DNA of 11,222 nt from Gammaproteobacteria bacterium (GCA_015232955.1 JADFYS010000041.1:1-11222); one strand, 5' to 3'. Numbered from the stretch's first letter, positions 1 to 6,362 are shown. Numbers and translations are program-made. Notes: generated from the sequence alone by a model not told the origin.

Positions 1-275
1 AACTGGTGCGTCAACAGCGACTGCTGGTGGTCAATGAGTTTAAGGTCGAAGCGCCCAAAACAAAACTGCTGCTGCAGAAGTTAAAAGAGATGGGGCTTAC
101 AGAGTGCCTCATTATTACCGCAGATGTCGATGATAATCTCTACCTCTCGGCCCGTAATCTCGCAGGTGTAGGTCTGCTCGTAGCGAGTCAGATCGATCCG
201 GTGAGTCTGGTGGCAGTGGATAAAGTTGTCATTACTGTAGCCGCACTAAAGCAAGTTGAGGAGATGTTGGCGTGA
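1..275 (+). CDS. rplD: 50S ribosomal protein L4, C-terminal part (5' end outside window)
   Basis: L4 binds 23S rRNA early in large-subunit assembly, and its internal loop lines the exit tunnel. In E. coli it also represses the S10 operon. Only the last 90 residues are visible, read in the frame whose first full codon is at position 3. The stretch LVRQQRLLVVNEF, then VEAPKTKLL, then IDPVSL and the terminal VKQVEEMLA-like ending (LKQVEEMLA) matches the C-terminal half of the E. coli protein closely. The internal GTG at position 6 is not a start; the gene enters from the left edge. The stop codon overlaps the rplW GTG start by 4 nt (GTGA), which suggests translational coupling. The loop that reaches the tunnel and the L4 autoregulatory leader lie outside the window. 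Confidence 0.97.
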   Translation, partial: LVRQQRLLVVNEFKVEAPKTKLLLQKLKEMGLTECLIITADVDDNLYLSARNLAGVGLLVASQIDPVSLVAVDKVVITVAALKQVEEMLA

Positions 276-577
276 ACGAAGAGCGTTTAATGAAAGTGTT
301 ACTCTCTCCTGTGATCTCCGAAAAGAGTGCGATGGTCGGTGATTCCAGCAATCAGTATGTATTCAAAACAGTGACCGATGCCACCAAGGGTGAGGTCAAG
401 GCTGCGATCGAGCAGCTGTTTGAAGTTGTGGTAACCAATGTCACAATGATGAATGTAAAGGGTAAGGTCAAGCGCTTTCGGAATAAGGAAGGGAAGCGTA
501 ATGACTGGAAAAAGGCTTATATCACTTTGAAGGAGGGTGATGAGATCGACCTCCTGGGTGGAGCGGATTTTAGTTAA
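272..577 (+). CDS. rplW: 50S ribosomal protein L23
   Basis: L23 sits at the exit of the peptide tunnel and docks trigger factor and SRP. The product is 101 residues, against 100 in E. coli. The N-terminal SEK motif at residues 16-18 carries the glutamate (E17, E. coli E18) used for trigger-factor binding, and the KGKVKR and DWKKAYITLKEG segments are the RNA-binding core. The GTG start at 272 is chosen because a GAGGAG Shine-Dalgarno sequence lies 8 nt upstream and because it preserves the NEERLMKVL N-terminus shared with homologues. An ATG at 290 would remove that segment. The gene overlaps rplD by 4 nt and is followed by rplB after 11 nt. Confidence 0.97.
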   Translation: MNEERLMKVLLSPVISEKSAMVGDSSNQYVFKTVTDATKGEVKAAIEQLFEVVVTNVTMMNVKGKVKRFRNKEGKRNDWKKAYITLKEGDEIDLLGGADFS

Positions 578-588
578 GGAGAGTCCAG

Positions 589-1416
589 ATGCCAGTAGCT
601 AAGATGAAAGCCACCTCAGCAGGCCGTCGCTTTGTTGTCAAGGTGGTCAATGAGACCCTCCATAAAGGTGCACCCCATAGTGCCCTGCTGGAGAAACAGT
701 CTAAATCGGGCGGTCGTAATAATAATGGTCGTATCACTACCCGCCACCGTGGTGGTGGCCACAAGCAGCACTACCGTATTATCGACTTTAAGCGCGATAA
801 AGAGGGAGTGCCGGGTGTGGTAGAGCGGCTTGAATATGATCCAAACCGCACCGCCAATATCGCGCTGATTAAGTATGCAGATGGTGAGCGGAGATATATT
901 ATCGCACCGAAGTCACTGCTTCCCGGAGATAGTGTCGAGTCGGGAACCGGAGTTGCCATTAAAGTGGGAAATGCGCTTAAACTGAGCGATATCCCGGTGG
1001 GAACTACCATTCACTGTGTTGAGATGAAACCTGGTAAAGGTGCACAGATGGCCCGAAGCGCAGGTGCCCAGATACAGTTGGTCGCCAGAGAGGGGATCTA
1101 CGCTACGCTTCGTCTCCGTTCGGGTGAGATGCGTAAGGTGCTGTCGGAGTGTATGGCAACCATCGGTGAAGTGAGCAACAGTGAGCACAACCTGCGTAAA
1201 CTCGGTAAGGCTGGCGCCACCCGCTGGAGGGGGGTCAGACCTACTGTTCGTGGTGTGGTGATGAACCCTGTCGATCACCCGCATGGTGGTGGTGAGGGGA
1301 GAACTTCGGGTGGTCGTCATCCGGTAACCCCATGGGGTGTCCCGACCAAGGGATACAAAACCCGTAAGAATAAGCGGACAGATGCCCTCATCGTGCGTCG
1401 TCGCAATAAGAAGTAA
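589..1416 (+). CDS. rplB: 50S ribosomal protein L2
   Basis: L2 is a primary 23S rRNA-binding protein needed for subunit joining (bridge B7b) and for a working peptidyl-transferase region. The product is 275 residues, against 273 in E. coli. Visible signatures include GGRNNNGRITTRHRGGGHKQ near residues 41-60, GERRYI near 99-104, and the highly conserved MNPVDHPHGGGEGR at about 225-238. His230 is the likely equivalent of the functionally important E. coli His229. The basic KTRKNKRTD and RRRNKK tail is typical. A strong AAGGAG Shine-Dalgarno sequence, overlapping the rplW stop codon, sits 7 nt before the ATG. The sequence shows no frameshift or missing motif. Confidence 0.98.
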   Translation: MPVAKMKATSAGRRFVVKVVNETLHKGAPHSALLEKQSKSGGRNNNGRITTRHRGGGHKQHYRIIDFKRDKEGVPGVVERLEYDPNRTANIALIKYADGERRYIIAPKSLLPGDSVESGTGVAIKVGNALKLSDIPVGTTIHCVEMKPGKGAQMARSAGAQIQLVAREGIYATLRLRSGEMRKVLSECMATIGEVSNSEHNLRKLGKAGATRWRGVRPTVRGVVMNPVDHPHGGGEGRTSGGRHPVTPWGVPTKGYKTRKNKRTDALIVRRRNKK

Positions 1417-1429
1417 CTGAGGTAAATCT

Positions 1430-1705
1430 ATGCCACGATCAATCAAAAAAGGACCTTTCGTCGACCACCATTTGGCACAAAAGGTCACAGCGGCGGTAGA
1501 GAGCAATAGCCGTAGACCGATTAAGACCTGGTCGCGCCGTTCGATGATACTGCCAGAGATGGTGGGTCTGACCATCGCTATTCATAATGGTAAACAGCAT
1601 GTTCCGGTGTTGGTAAACGAGAATATGGTTGGCCATAAGCTGGGTGAATTTGCTCCAACCAGAACCTTTCGCGGTCACCTGGCTGACCGCAAAGCCAAAA
1701 GGTAG
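1430..1705 (+). CDS. rpsS: 30S ribosomal protein S19
   Basis: S19 is a late-assembling protein of the 30S head. It pairs with S13 and contributes to intersubunit bridge B1a and to the region near A-site tRNA. The 91-residue product is one residue shorter than that of E. coli. It begins PRSIKKGPFVD and contains the conserved IKTWSRRSMILPEMVG stretch (about residues 27-42), the HNGKQHVPV segment and the C-terminal FAPTRTFRGH. A GAGGT Shine-Dalgarno sequence lies 6 nt before the ATG. It sits 13 nt after rplB and 12 nt before rplV, in the usual S10-operon order. Confidence 0.98.
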   Translation: MPRSIKKGPFVDHHLAQKVTAAVESNSRRPIKTWSRRSMILPEMVGLTIAIHNGKQHVPVLVNENMVGHKLGEFAPTRTFRGHLADRKAKR

Positions 1706-1717
1706 AGGGAGAGAGCG

Positions 1718-2053
1718 ATGAGCGAAACAAGCGCAAAACTGACGAATATCCGTATCTCGCCACAAAAGCTGCGTCTGGTGGCGGACACCATTCGTGGCCT
1801 GCATGTGGAGAAAGCGATAGAAGAGCTGGCCTACAGTAACAAAAAAGGGGCTGCAATCATTAAGAAGGTACTGGAGTCGGCCATTCAGAATGCCGATCAC
1901 AATGACGGTGCCGAAGTTGATGAGCTGATGGTGTCGACAATCTTTGTCGATCAGGGGCCGGTAATGAAGCGGATGCGTGCCAGGGCAAAGGGTCGCGGTA
2001 ACCGTATTCTGAAGCGGACAAGTCACGTGACTGTCATGGTCGCAGAAAAGTAG
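1718..2053 (+). CDS. rplV: 50S ribosomal protein L22
   Basis: L22 contacts all six domains of 23S rRNA, and its long beta-hairpin forms, with L4, the narrow point of the exit tunnel. The product is 111 residues (E. coli 110). The core ISPQKLRLVAD (residues 13-23), VLESAIQNADHNDGA (51-65) and RILKRTSHVTV (96-106) is well conserved. The hairpin tip around residues 81-93 keeps MKR (83-85), whose deletion gives erythromycin resistance in E. coli, but next reads MRARAKGR where E. coli has IMPRAKGR, so the usual proline is replaced. A GGGAGAG Shine-Dalgarno sequence directly after the rpsS stop supports the ATG. Confidence 0.97.
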   Translation: MSETSAKLTNIRISPQKLRLVADTIRGLHVEKAIEELAYSNKKGAAIIKKVLESAIQNADHNDGAEVDELMVSTIFVDQGPVMKRMRARAKGRGNRILKRTSHVTVMVAEK

Positions 2054-2065
2054 GATAGGTTTCTA

Positions 2066-2755
2066 ATGGGTCAAAAAGTACATCCAATCGGTATTCGTCT
2101 TGGCATCACCAAAGACTGGACTTCTAAGTGGTACGCCAACAGTCAGGATTATGGCAAGTATCTTGGTATCGATCTTCAAGTGCGTAGCTATCTGCAGAAG
2201 GCGCTGGAACAGGCTTCGGTGAGTCGCATTCAGATTGAGCGACCGGCTCAGAACGCACGCATCACCATCTTTACCGCGCGTCCAGGGCAGGTGATCGGGA
2301 AAAAGGGTGAGGATATCGAGAAACTTCGTAACAAGATCTCGGCGATGATGGGCTGTCCTGTCCATATTAATATCGAAGAGGTGCGCAAGCCTGAGCTTGA
2401 TGCAACGCTGGTTGCCCAGAGTGTCGCGCAACAGCTTGAACGACGCATTATGTTCCGTAGAGCGATGAAACGCTCGGTCACCAATTCGATGCGCCTGGGT
2501 GCCAAGGGGATCAAGATTAATGTCGGTGGTCGACTCAATGGGGCGGAGATTGCCCGCGGCGAGTGGTATCGGGAGGGGCGCGTACCGTTGCATACACTCC
2601 GTGCAGATATCGATTATGGAGTTGCTCAGGCCAACACCACCTATGGCATTATCGGGGTGAAGGTCTGGATTTTTAAAGGCGAAGTCTATGATCAGGCAGA
2701 GCTGTCTGATGCAGATAAGAGCAGTGCGTCGCCCAAGAAGGGCGTTCCGGCATAA
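2066..2755 (+). CDS. rpsC: 30S ribosomal protein S3
   Basis: S3 lies on the solvent side of the 30S head at the mRNA entry channel and, with S4 and S5, forms the ribosomal helicase site. The product is 229 residues, slightly shorter than the 233 of E. coli. It starts GQKVHPIGIRLG. A type II KH domain carries the GKKG loop at residues 78-81. The helicase residues R131, R132 and K135 are present in the FRRAMKR segment. The C-terminal domain shows IKINVGGRLNGAEIAR and ends in a low-complexity charged tail (about residues 211-229), which varies among relatives. It follows rplV by 12 nt, with an AGGATAGGT Shine-Dalgarno region. Confidence 0.98.
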   Translation: MGQKVHPIGIRLGITKDWTSKWYANSQDYGKYLGIDLQVRSYLQKALEQASVSRIQIERPAQNARITIFTARPGQVIGKKGEDIEKLRNKISAMMGCPVHINIEEVRKPELDATLVAQSVAQQLERRIMFRRAMKRSVTNSMRLGAKGIKINVGGRLNGAEIARGEWYREGRVPLHTLRADIDYGVAQANTTYGIIGVKVWIFKGEVYDQAELSDADKSSASPKKGVPA

Positions 2756-2775
2756 AAACGAGATGAGATAGTAGA

Positions 2776-3189
2776 ATGCTGCAACCAAAACGAACGAAGT
2801 TCAGAAAACAGATGAAAGGTCGCAACCGCGGCCTGGCAATGAGCGGAAACAAGGTCAGCTTTGGCGAGTTTGGTCTCAAAGCTGCTGACCGCGGCCGGAT
2901 TACTGCGCGCCAGATTGAGGCGGCAAGAAGGGCAATGACGCGCCATATCAAACGCGGTGGCAAGATCTGGATTCGGATCTTTCCCGACAAGCCGATCACA
3001 GAAAAGCCGTTGGAAGTGCGTCAGGGTAAAGGTAAGGGGAGCGTCGAGTATTGGGTGGCACAGATTCAACCTGGACGGATGCTCTACGAGATGGAGGGGG
3101 TTGACGAGACGATTGCTCGCGAGGCGTTCCAACTTGCAGCAGCTAAACTTCCGATCAAGACAACATTTGTAAAGCGGACGATATTGTGA
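2776..3189 (+). CDS. rplP: 50S ribosomal protein L16
   Basis: L16 organises the A-site tRNA region and the 5S-23S rRNA connection and is incorporated late in 50S assembly. The product is 137 residues (E. coli 136). Conserved landmarks are the N-terminal MLQPKRTKFRK, ARQIEAARRAMTR (about 44-56), KIWIRIFPDKPITEKP (63-78) and KLPIKTTFV near the end. Arg82, in PLEVRQGKGKG, corresponds to E. coli Arg81, the residue hydroxylated by the oxygenase YcfD/RoxA; whether this organism has that enzyme cannot be seen here. The Shine-Dalgarno sequence is weak. The stop TGA overlaps the first base of the rpmC ATG. Confidence 0.98.
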   Translation: MLQPKRTKFRKQMKGRNRGLAMSGNKVSFGEFGLKAADRGRITARQIEAARRAMTRHIKRGGKIWIRIFPDKPITEKPLEVRQGKGKGSVEYWVAQIQPGRMLYEMEGVDETIAREAFQLAAAKLPIKTTFVKRTIL

Positions 3190-3380
3190 TGAAGGCAGCG
3201 GATCTACGAAAAAAAGACGAGAGCGAACTGAGGAGTGAACTCAAGGGGCTGCTTCGTGAACAGTTTAACTTACGGATGCAACGCGGAATTGGTCAGATGA
3301 AGCAGCCTCATCGCTTCAGGGCGGTTCGGAAAGATATTGCCCGAATTGAGACTATTCTTGTGGAGAAGGCAGAAGCATGA
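3189..3380 (+). CDS. rpmC: 50S ribosomal protein L29
   Basis: L29 is a small helical-hairpin protein beside L23 at the tunnel exit. The ATG at 3189 gives 63 residues, the same length as in E. coli, beginning MKAADLRKKDESEL. A GTG at 3186 would add one extra Met and overlap rplP by 4 nt, but family members begin MKA directly, so the ATG is preferred. Conserved parts are LREQFNLRMQRGIGQ (about residues 22-36) and the terminal RKDIARIETIL. The rplP stop shares its last base with this start and there is no clear independent Shine-Dalgarno site, so translation is probably coupled to rplP. Its own stop overlaps the rpsQ ATG (ATGA). Confidence 0.95.
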   Translation: MKAADLRKKDESELRSELKGLLREQFNLRMQRGIGQMKQPHRFRAVRKDIARIETILVEKAEA

Positions 3381-3637
3381 GCACAGAAAAGAGTCAGGCA
3401 CAGACCATCAGTGGTCAAGTGGTGAGTAACAAGATGGATAAAACTATTACGCTCTTGGTAGAACGAAAGGTGAAACATCCCGTCTACGGCAAGTATGTCA
3501 AGCGTTCTACCAAAATTCATGCCCATGATGAGAACAACGAGTGTGGAATGGGCGACATTGTCTCTGTTGAGTCGTGCCGACCTCTCTCCAAGAGCAAAAG
3601 CTGGCAGCTGGTTCGTATCGAAGAGAAGGCGAGCTAG
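3377..3637 (+). CDS. rpsQ: 30S ribosomal protein S17
   Basis: S17 is a primary 16S rRNA-binding protein with an OB fold, acting early in assembly of the 30S body. The product is 86 residues (E. coli 84). Recognisable segments are ISGQVVSNKMDKTITLLVERKVKHP split over residues 11-35, YGKYVKRSTKIHAHDENN (36-53) and the SVESCRPLSKSKSWQLV strand region near the C-terminus. It overlaps rpmC by 4 nt and is the last gene of the S10 operon, followed by a 168-bp non-coding control region. Confidence 0.97.
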   Translation: MSTEKSQAQTISGQVVSNKMDKTITLLVERKVKHPVYGKYVKRSTKIHAHDENNECGMGDIVSVESCRPLSKSKSWQLVRIEEKAS

Positions 3638-3657
3638 ACTCCTCTCGACCGTTAATT

Positions 3658-3675
3658 GAGGGGAATCACCCCCTC
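3658..3675 (+). other. GC-rich hairpin after rpsQ
   Basis: GAGGGG (3658-3663) can pair with CCCCTC (3670-3675) around a 6-nt loop. It lies 20 nt after the rpsQ stop. No T-run follows, so it is not a standard intrinsic terminator. It could block 3'-exonucleases at the S10 mRNA end. The CCTC at 3641-3644 could compete for the same GAGG bases. Confidence 0.35.
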
Positions 3676-3700
3676 TACCTGCAGACGATTTAAAAAACTC

Positions 3701-3730
3701 AAGGCCCAAGGGCAAATAGTTCTTGGGCTT
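3701..3730 (+). terminator. Terminator-like hairpin between S10 and spc operons
   Basis: AAG(G)CCCAAG (3701-3710) pairs with CTTGGGCTT (3722-3730): nine base pairs with one bulged G at 3704 and an 11-nt loop. An A-rich stretch precedes it (TAAAAAA at 3691-3697) and a partly T-rich stretch follows it (CTTTGACTTATTT), but there is no clean U-tract, so termination may be partial. The right arm contains the -35 region of the spc promoter. Confidence 0.4.
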
Positions 3731-3751
3731 TGACTTATTTGGTGATATTAT
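3723..3751 (+). promoter_or_regulatory. Predicted spc operon promoter (extended -10)
   Basis: An extended -10, TGATATTAT (3743-3751), matches the TGnTATAAT form with one change. A weak -35, TTGGGC (3723-3728), lies at exactly 17 nt spacing. Transcription should start near 3757-3758. The discriminator after the -10 is CTCGCGC, a GC-rich type associated in E. coli with negative stringent control by ppGpp and DksA at ribosomal promoters. The alternative TTGACT (3730-3735) is a better -35 but has no -10 at a workable distance. The spc promoter of E. coli lies in the same gap between rpsQ and rplN. Confidence 0.6.
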
Positions 3752-3757
3752 CTCGCG

Positions 3758-3772
3758 CCCTCTCGCTGAGGG
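3758..3772 (+). other. Possible 5'-end hairpin of spc mRNA
   Basis: CCCTC (3758-3762) pairs with GAGGG (3768-3772) around a 5-nt loop. If transcription starts at about 3757-3758, this stem would sit at the extreme 5' end of the spc transcript, where such stems slow 5'-end-dependent decay. The rest of the leader, 3773-3805, shows only a loose GGGG Shine-Dalgarno candidate ahead of rplN. Confidence 0.35.
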
Positions 3773-3805
3773 ATGTGAAATTTAAGGCTTACTGGGGATT
3801 GTTCC

Positions 3806-4174
3806 ATGATTCAAATGCAGACAAAACTAACTGTTGCTGACAACAGTGGCGCGCGCGTCGTTCAGTGCATCAAGGTGCTGGGAGGCTCACATCGTCGCTA
3901 TGCCGGCATAGGCGATGTAATCAAGGTCAGTGTCAAAGAGGCGATTCCTCGGGGTAAGGTTAAAAAAGGCGATGTCTATAACGCGGTGATTGTGCGAACC
4001 AAAAAGGGAGTTCGTCGCTCAGATGGCTCGCTTATCCGTTTTGACTCAAACTCTGCGGTTATCCTGAATAACCAGCATCAGCCGATTGGGACCCGTATCT
4101 TCGGGCCAGTAACCCATGAGTTGCGGGGAGAGAAGTTTATGAAGATCATCTCTCTCGCACCGGAAGTACTCTGA
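3806..4174 (+). CDS. rplN: 50S ribosomal protein L14
   Basis: L14 is an all-beta protein at the subunit interface that contributes to bridges B5 and B8 and binds the silencing factor RsfS in many bacteria. The product is 122 residues (E. coli 123). Nearly the entire chain is diagnostic: TVADNSGAR (9-17), KVLGGSHRRYAG (23-34), KEAIPRGKVKKGDV, VRTKKGVRR, then IGTRIFGPVTHELR and the terminal FMKIISLAPEVL. It is the first gene of the spc operon and lies 168 bp beyond rpsQ, behind the predicted promoter. The Shine-Dalgarno region (GGGGATTG) is loose for a highly expressed gene. Confidence 0.98.
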   Translation: MIQMQTKLTVADNSGARVVQCIKVLGGSHRRYAGIGDVIKVSVKEAIPRGKVKKGDVYNAVIVRTKKGVRRSDGSLIRFDSNSAVILNNQHQPIGTRIFGPVTHELRGEKFMKIISLAPEVL

Positions 4175-4191
4175 AGCAGGACGGATACGAC

Positions 4192-4506
4192 ATGAATAAG
4201 TTAAAAAAAGGCGACCAGGTGGTCGTGATAGCAGGAAAGGATAAAGGCGTAAAGGGAACGATTAACGCTGTCTCAGGTCTGAAAGTGACTGTAGATGGGG
4301 TCAATATTGCCAAGAAGCACCAGAAGCCAAATCCTAACGCCCAGATCCAGGGAGGTATCATCGATAAGGAGATGCCCCTCGCGATCTCCAATGTTGCGAT
4401 CTATAACACTCTGGAGCAGCGGGCTGACCGTGTCGGGTTCAAGATTCTCGATAATGGCAATAAAATTCGTGTATTTAAGTCAACTGGTGAGGCCATCGAC
4501 GCATAG
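4192..4506 (+). CDS. rplX: 50S ribosomal protein L24
   Basis: L24 is one of the two assembly-initiator proteins of the 50S subunit and binds the 5' end of 23S rRNA near the tunnel exit. The product is 104 residues, equal to E. coli. The N-terminal KOW motif covers roughly residues 4-32 (KKGDQVVVIAGKDKGVKGTI). KKHQKPNPNAQIQGGIIDKE (40-59) and SNVAIYN (66-72) are typical, as is ADRVGFK. A CGGA Shine-Dalgarno site lies 6 nt before the ATG. The 3' end of the gene folds into a possible stem reaching into the rplE ribosome-binding site. Confidence 0.97.
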   Translation: MNKLKKGDQVVVIAGKDKGVKGTINAVSGLKVTVDGVNIAKKHQKPNPNAQIQGGIIDKEMPLAISNVAIYNTLEQRADRVGFKILDNGNKIRVFKSTGEAIDA

Positions 4507-4544
4507 TCGTGGAGTAGAACATGGCAAGGTTAGAGAAATTTTAT
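4493..4544 (+). promoter_or_regulatory. Possible S8-operator-like RNA structure at rplE start
   Basis: Two adjacent stems can form around the rplE ribosome-binding site. The first pairs CCA(T)CGAC (4493-4500) with GTCGTGG (4506-4512), with one bulged T and the rplX stop inside. The second pairs GTAGAA (4514-4519) with TTTTAT (4539-4544) across the rplE start, with two G-U pairs. In E. coli, S8 represses the spc operon by binding mRNA at the rplE start, where an outer stem occupies the same codons. The inner recognition core of the E. coli site is not evident here, so S8 binding is only a possibility. Confidence 0.3.
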
Positions 4545-5060
4545 AAAGAGAGCGTGGTTCCAAAGCTAAAGCAGGAACTCGGGATCGATAATGTGATGGA
4601 GATCCCAAAGATCACCAAGATTACGATCAATATGGGTGTGGGTGAAGCCGCTACCGATAAAAAGGTGATGGAGCATGCGGTTGAGGATATGACTCGAATC
4701 GCTGGTCAGAAGCCAATTGTTACCAAGGCGCGTAAATCTGTCGCTGGATTCAAGATCCGTGAAGATATGGCTGTTGGCTGCAAGGTGACGCTGCGTCGTG
4801 AGAAGATGTATGAATTTCTCGACCGTCTGGTGACCATCGCTATTCCCCGTGTTCGTGACTTTCGTGGACTCAGCCCCAAGGCGTTTGACGGCCGTGGAAA
4901 CTACAGTATGGGGGTTCGTGAGCAGATCATCTTTCCCGAGATCGATTACGACCGCATCGATAAAATTCGCGGGATGGATATCTCTATCACCACCACGGCC
5001 AAGAGTGATGCAGCGGCGCGCGCTCTTCTCAAGGCTTTTAACTTTCCACTAAAAGGTTAA
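4521..5060 (+). CDS. rplE: 50S ribosomal protein L5
   Basis: L5 binds 5S rRNA with L18 and forms the central protuberance, touching the P-site tRNA and, through bridge B1b, S13. The product is 179 residues, the same as E. coli. It carries ITKITINMGVGEAATDKK (about residues 30-47), GQKPIVTKARKSVAGFKIRE (67-86), VTLRREKMYEFLDRL, and RDFRGLSPKAFDGRGNYSMG (near 112-131), all family signatures. A GGAG Shine-Dalgarno site lies 6 nt before the ATG, within a possible regulatory structure. In E. coli this is the entry site for S8-mediated repression of the downstream spc genes. Confidence 0.98.
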   Translation: MARLEKFYKESVVPKLKQELGIDNVMEIPKITKITINMGVGEAATDKKVMEHAVEDMTRIAGQKPIVTKARKSVAGFKIREDMAVGCKVTLRREKMYEFLDRLVTIAIPRVRDFRGLSPKAFDGRGNYSMGVREQIIFPEIDYDRIDKIRGMDISITTTAKSDAAARALLKAFNFPLKG

Positions 5061-5068
5061 ACAATACT

Positions 5069-5374
5069 ATGGCCAAACTGTCGATGTTACAGCGTGAACT
5101 GAAAAGAGAGCGTTTAGTCAAAAAATACGCAGCGAAACGGGCGGAAATTAAGGGGAAGTTGAACAGTAGTGAGATCACCTTTGAAGAGCGTGAAGCACTG
5201 AATGTCCAACTACAGAAGCTTCCTCGTGACTCCTCTCCTGTTCGTCAACGCAACCGCTGCAGTATCACCGGACGCCCGCACGGCTATTTTCGCAAGTTTG
5301 GTCTCTCCCGTACAAAATTGCGTGAAGCGATGATGCGCGGCGATGTCCCTGGTCTGCGTAAGGCCAGCTGGTAA
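5069..5374 (+). CDS. rpsN: 30S ribosomal protein S14, long zinc-free form
   Basis: S14 is a 30S head protein near S3, S10 and S19. The 101-residue length equals that of E. coli. The product has a single cysteine, in RQRNRCSITGRPHGYFR (about residues 59-75), so it lacks the CxxC...CxxC zinc ribbon of the short S14 type and is the zinc-independent long form normal in gammaproteobacteria. The C-terminus SRTKLREAMMRGDVPGL followed by RKASW is diagnostic. The gene lies 8 nt after rplE. Its Shine-Dalgarno candidate (AAGG at 5053-5056) is unusually far, 12 nt from the ATG, so translation may depend on coupling to rplE. Confidence 0.98.
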   Translation: MAKLSMLQRELKRERLVKKYAAKRAEIKGKLNSSEITFEEREALNVQLQKLPRDSSPVRQRNRCSITGRPHGYFRKFGLSRTKLREAMMRGDVPGLRKASW

Positions 5375-5412
5375 CAATTTATTCAACATAACAGACGGAG
5401 TTATTTTTTGGC

Positions 5413-5808
5413 ATGAGCATGACTGATCCGATTGCAGATATGTTGACCCGAATTCGTAACGGGTTATCTGCATCCAAGGCTGAGGTGGCAATGCCCTCAT
5501 CCAAGGCGAAAAAGTCGATTGCTGTGGTCCTTAAAGATGAGGGTTACATCAGCGGTTTTTCAGAACAGGATATCGATGGCAAGCCTACCCTTAAAGTGGA
5601 ACTGAAGTACTACATGGGTAAGCCTGTAATTGATCTGATTAAGCGGGTAAGTAGCCCGGGACAACGGGTCTACAAATCGAAAGACGACATCCCCCAAATT
5701 CTGGGTGGACTCGGTATCTGTATCGTATCCACATCAAAAGGGATGATGACCGATCGTGCTGCCCGCAAGGCGGGGCACGGTGGTGAAATCATCTGCACAG
5801 TGGAGTAG
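5413..5808 (+). CDS. rpsH: 30S ribosomal protein S8
   Basis: S8 is a primary binder of 16S rRNA helix 21 in the central domain and, in E. coli, the translational repressor of the spc operon. The product is 131 residues (E. coli 130). It begins SMTDPIADMLTRIRNG, and the C-terminal RNA-binding half contains RVSSPGQRVY (about 78-87), LGGLGICIVSTSKGMMTD (95-112) and AGHGGEIIC. The ATG at 5413 gives the MSM-DPIADM start seen in homologues; the ATG at 5419 would lose two residues. The CGGAG at 5396-5400 is 12 nt upstream, longer than ideal, with a T-run between. Confidence 0.97.
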   Translation: MSMTDPIADMLTRIRNGLSASKAEVAMPSSKAKKSIAVVLKDEGYISGFSEQDIDGKPTLKVELKYYMGKPVIDLIKRVSSPGQRVYKSKDDIPQILGGLGICIVSTSKGMMTDRAARKAGHGGEIICTVE

Positions 5809-5817
5809 GGGGAGACG

Positions 5818-6351
5818 ATGTCACGAGTATTAGACGCAATTACGCTCCCTGATGGGGTGAAGATTACCCAATCTGGGCAAGAGATTACTGCGACCGGAAA
5901 GCTTGGATCCCTCACGATCACCATGAACAGTTCGGTGAAGATGGATCAGAGTGAAAGCGAAGTGAAGTTCGCACCGCTACAGACGGGAAATCGCGCTGCA
6001 CTGGCGATGGTAGGTACCACCAAAGCGTTGGTGAATAACCTGATTACCGGCGTCAGCACCGGTTTTGAGAGGAAGTTAGAGTTGGTAGGAGTTGGTTATC
6101 GTGCGCAGGTAAAAGGCACAGTTCTAAACTTAACGCTCGGCTTCTCCCACCCGGTTGATTTCCCGATCCCCGATGCGGTAACGATCGAGACACCTACCCC
6201 GACAGAGGTGGTGATAAAAGGGAATGACAAGCAGCAGATTGGCCAGATCGCCGCCAATATTCGCGCCTATCGCCCACCGGAGCCGTATAAAGGGAAGGGT
6301 GTTCGCTACACAGGTGAACGAATAATCCGTAAAGAAGCGAAGAAGAAGTAA
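5818..6351 (+). CDS. rplF: 50S ribosomal protein L6
   Basis: L6 is a two-domain late-assembly protein at the base of the L7/L12 stalk near the sarcin-ricin loop. The 177-residue product has the same length as in E. coli. The duplicated fold is visible: the N-terminal domain covers roughly residues 1-82 (VKITQSGQEITATGKLG and NRAALAMVGTTKALVNN) and the C-terminal domain the rest, with ERKLELVGVGYRA near 83-95, LGFSHPV (103-109) and the signature GQIAANIRAYRPPEPYKGKG followed by VRYTGE and a lysine-rich end. A GGGGGAG Shine-Dalgarno sequence immediately after the rpsH stop is one of the strongest in the window. Confidence 0.98.
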   Translation: MSRVLDAITLPDGVKITQSGQEITATGKLGSLTITMNSSVKMDQSESEVKFAPLQTGNRAALAMVGTTKALVNNLITGVSTGFERKLELVGVGYRAQVKGTVLNLTLGFSHPVDFPIPDAVTIETPTPTEVVIKGNDKQQIGQIAANIRAYRPPEPYKGKGVRYTGERIIRKEAKKK

Positions 6352-6362
6352 GGGCGCATACA

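Noticed and set aside
913..2026. Long minus-strand open frames (220 and 195 codons) over rplB, rpsS and rplV
   Set aside because: They lie opposite certain ribosomal protein genes and show no recognisable protein features or separate control signals.
2063..2788. A 241-codon open frame on the minus strand lying over rpsC
   Set aside because: It mirrors the strongly conserved S3 gene almost exactly and its translation resembles no family I know. It is a by-product of rpsC codon usage.
3730..3735. TTGACT as a -35 box for the spc promoter
   Set aside because: No -10-like hexamer lies 16-18 nt downstream, where the sequence is GC-rich. The extended -10 with TTGGGC at 17 nt spacing fits better.
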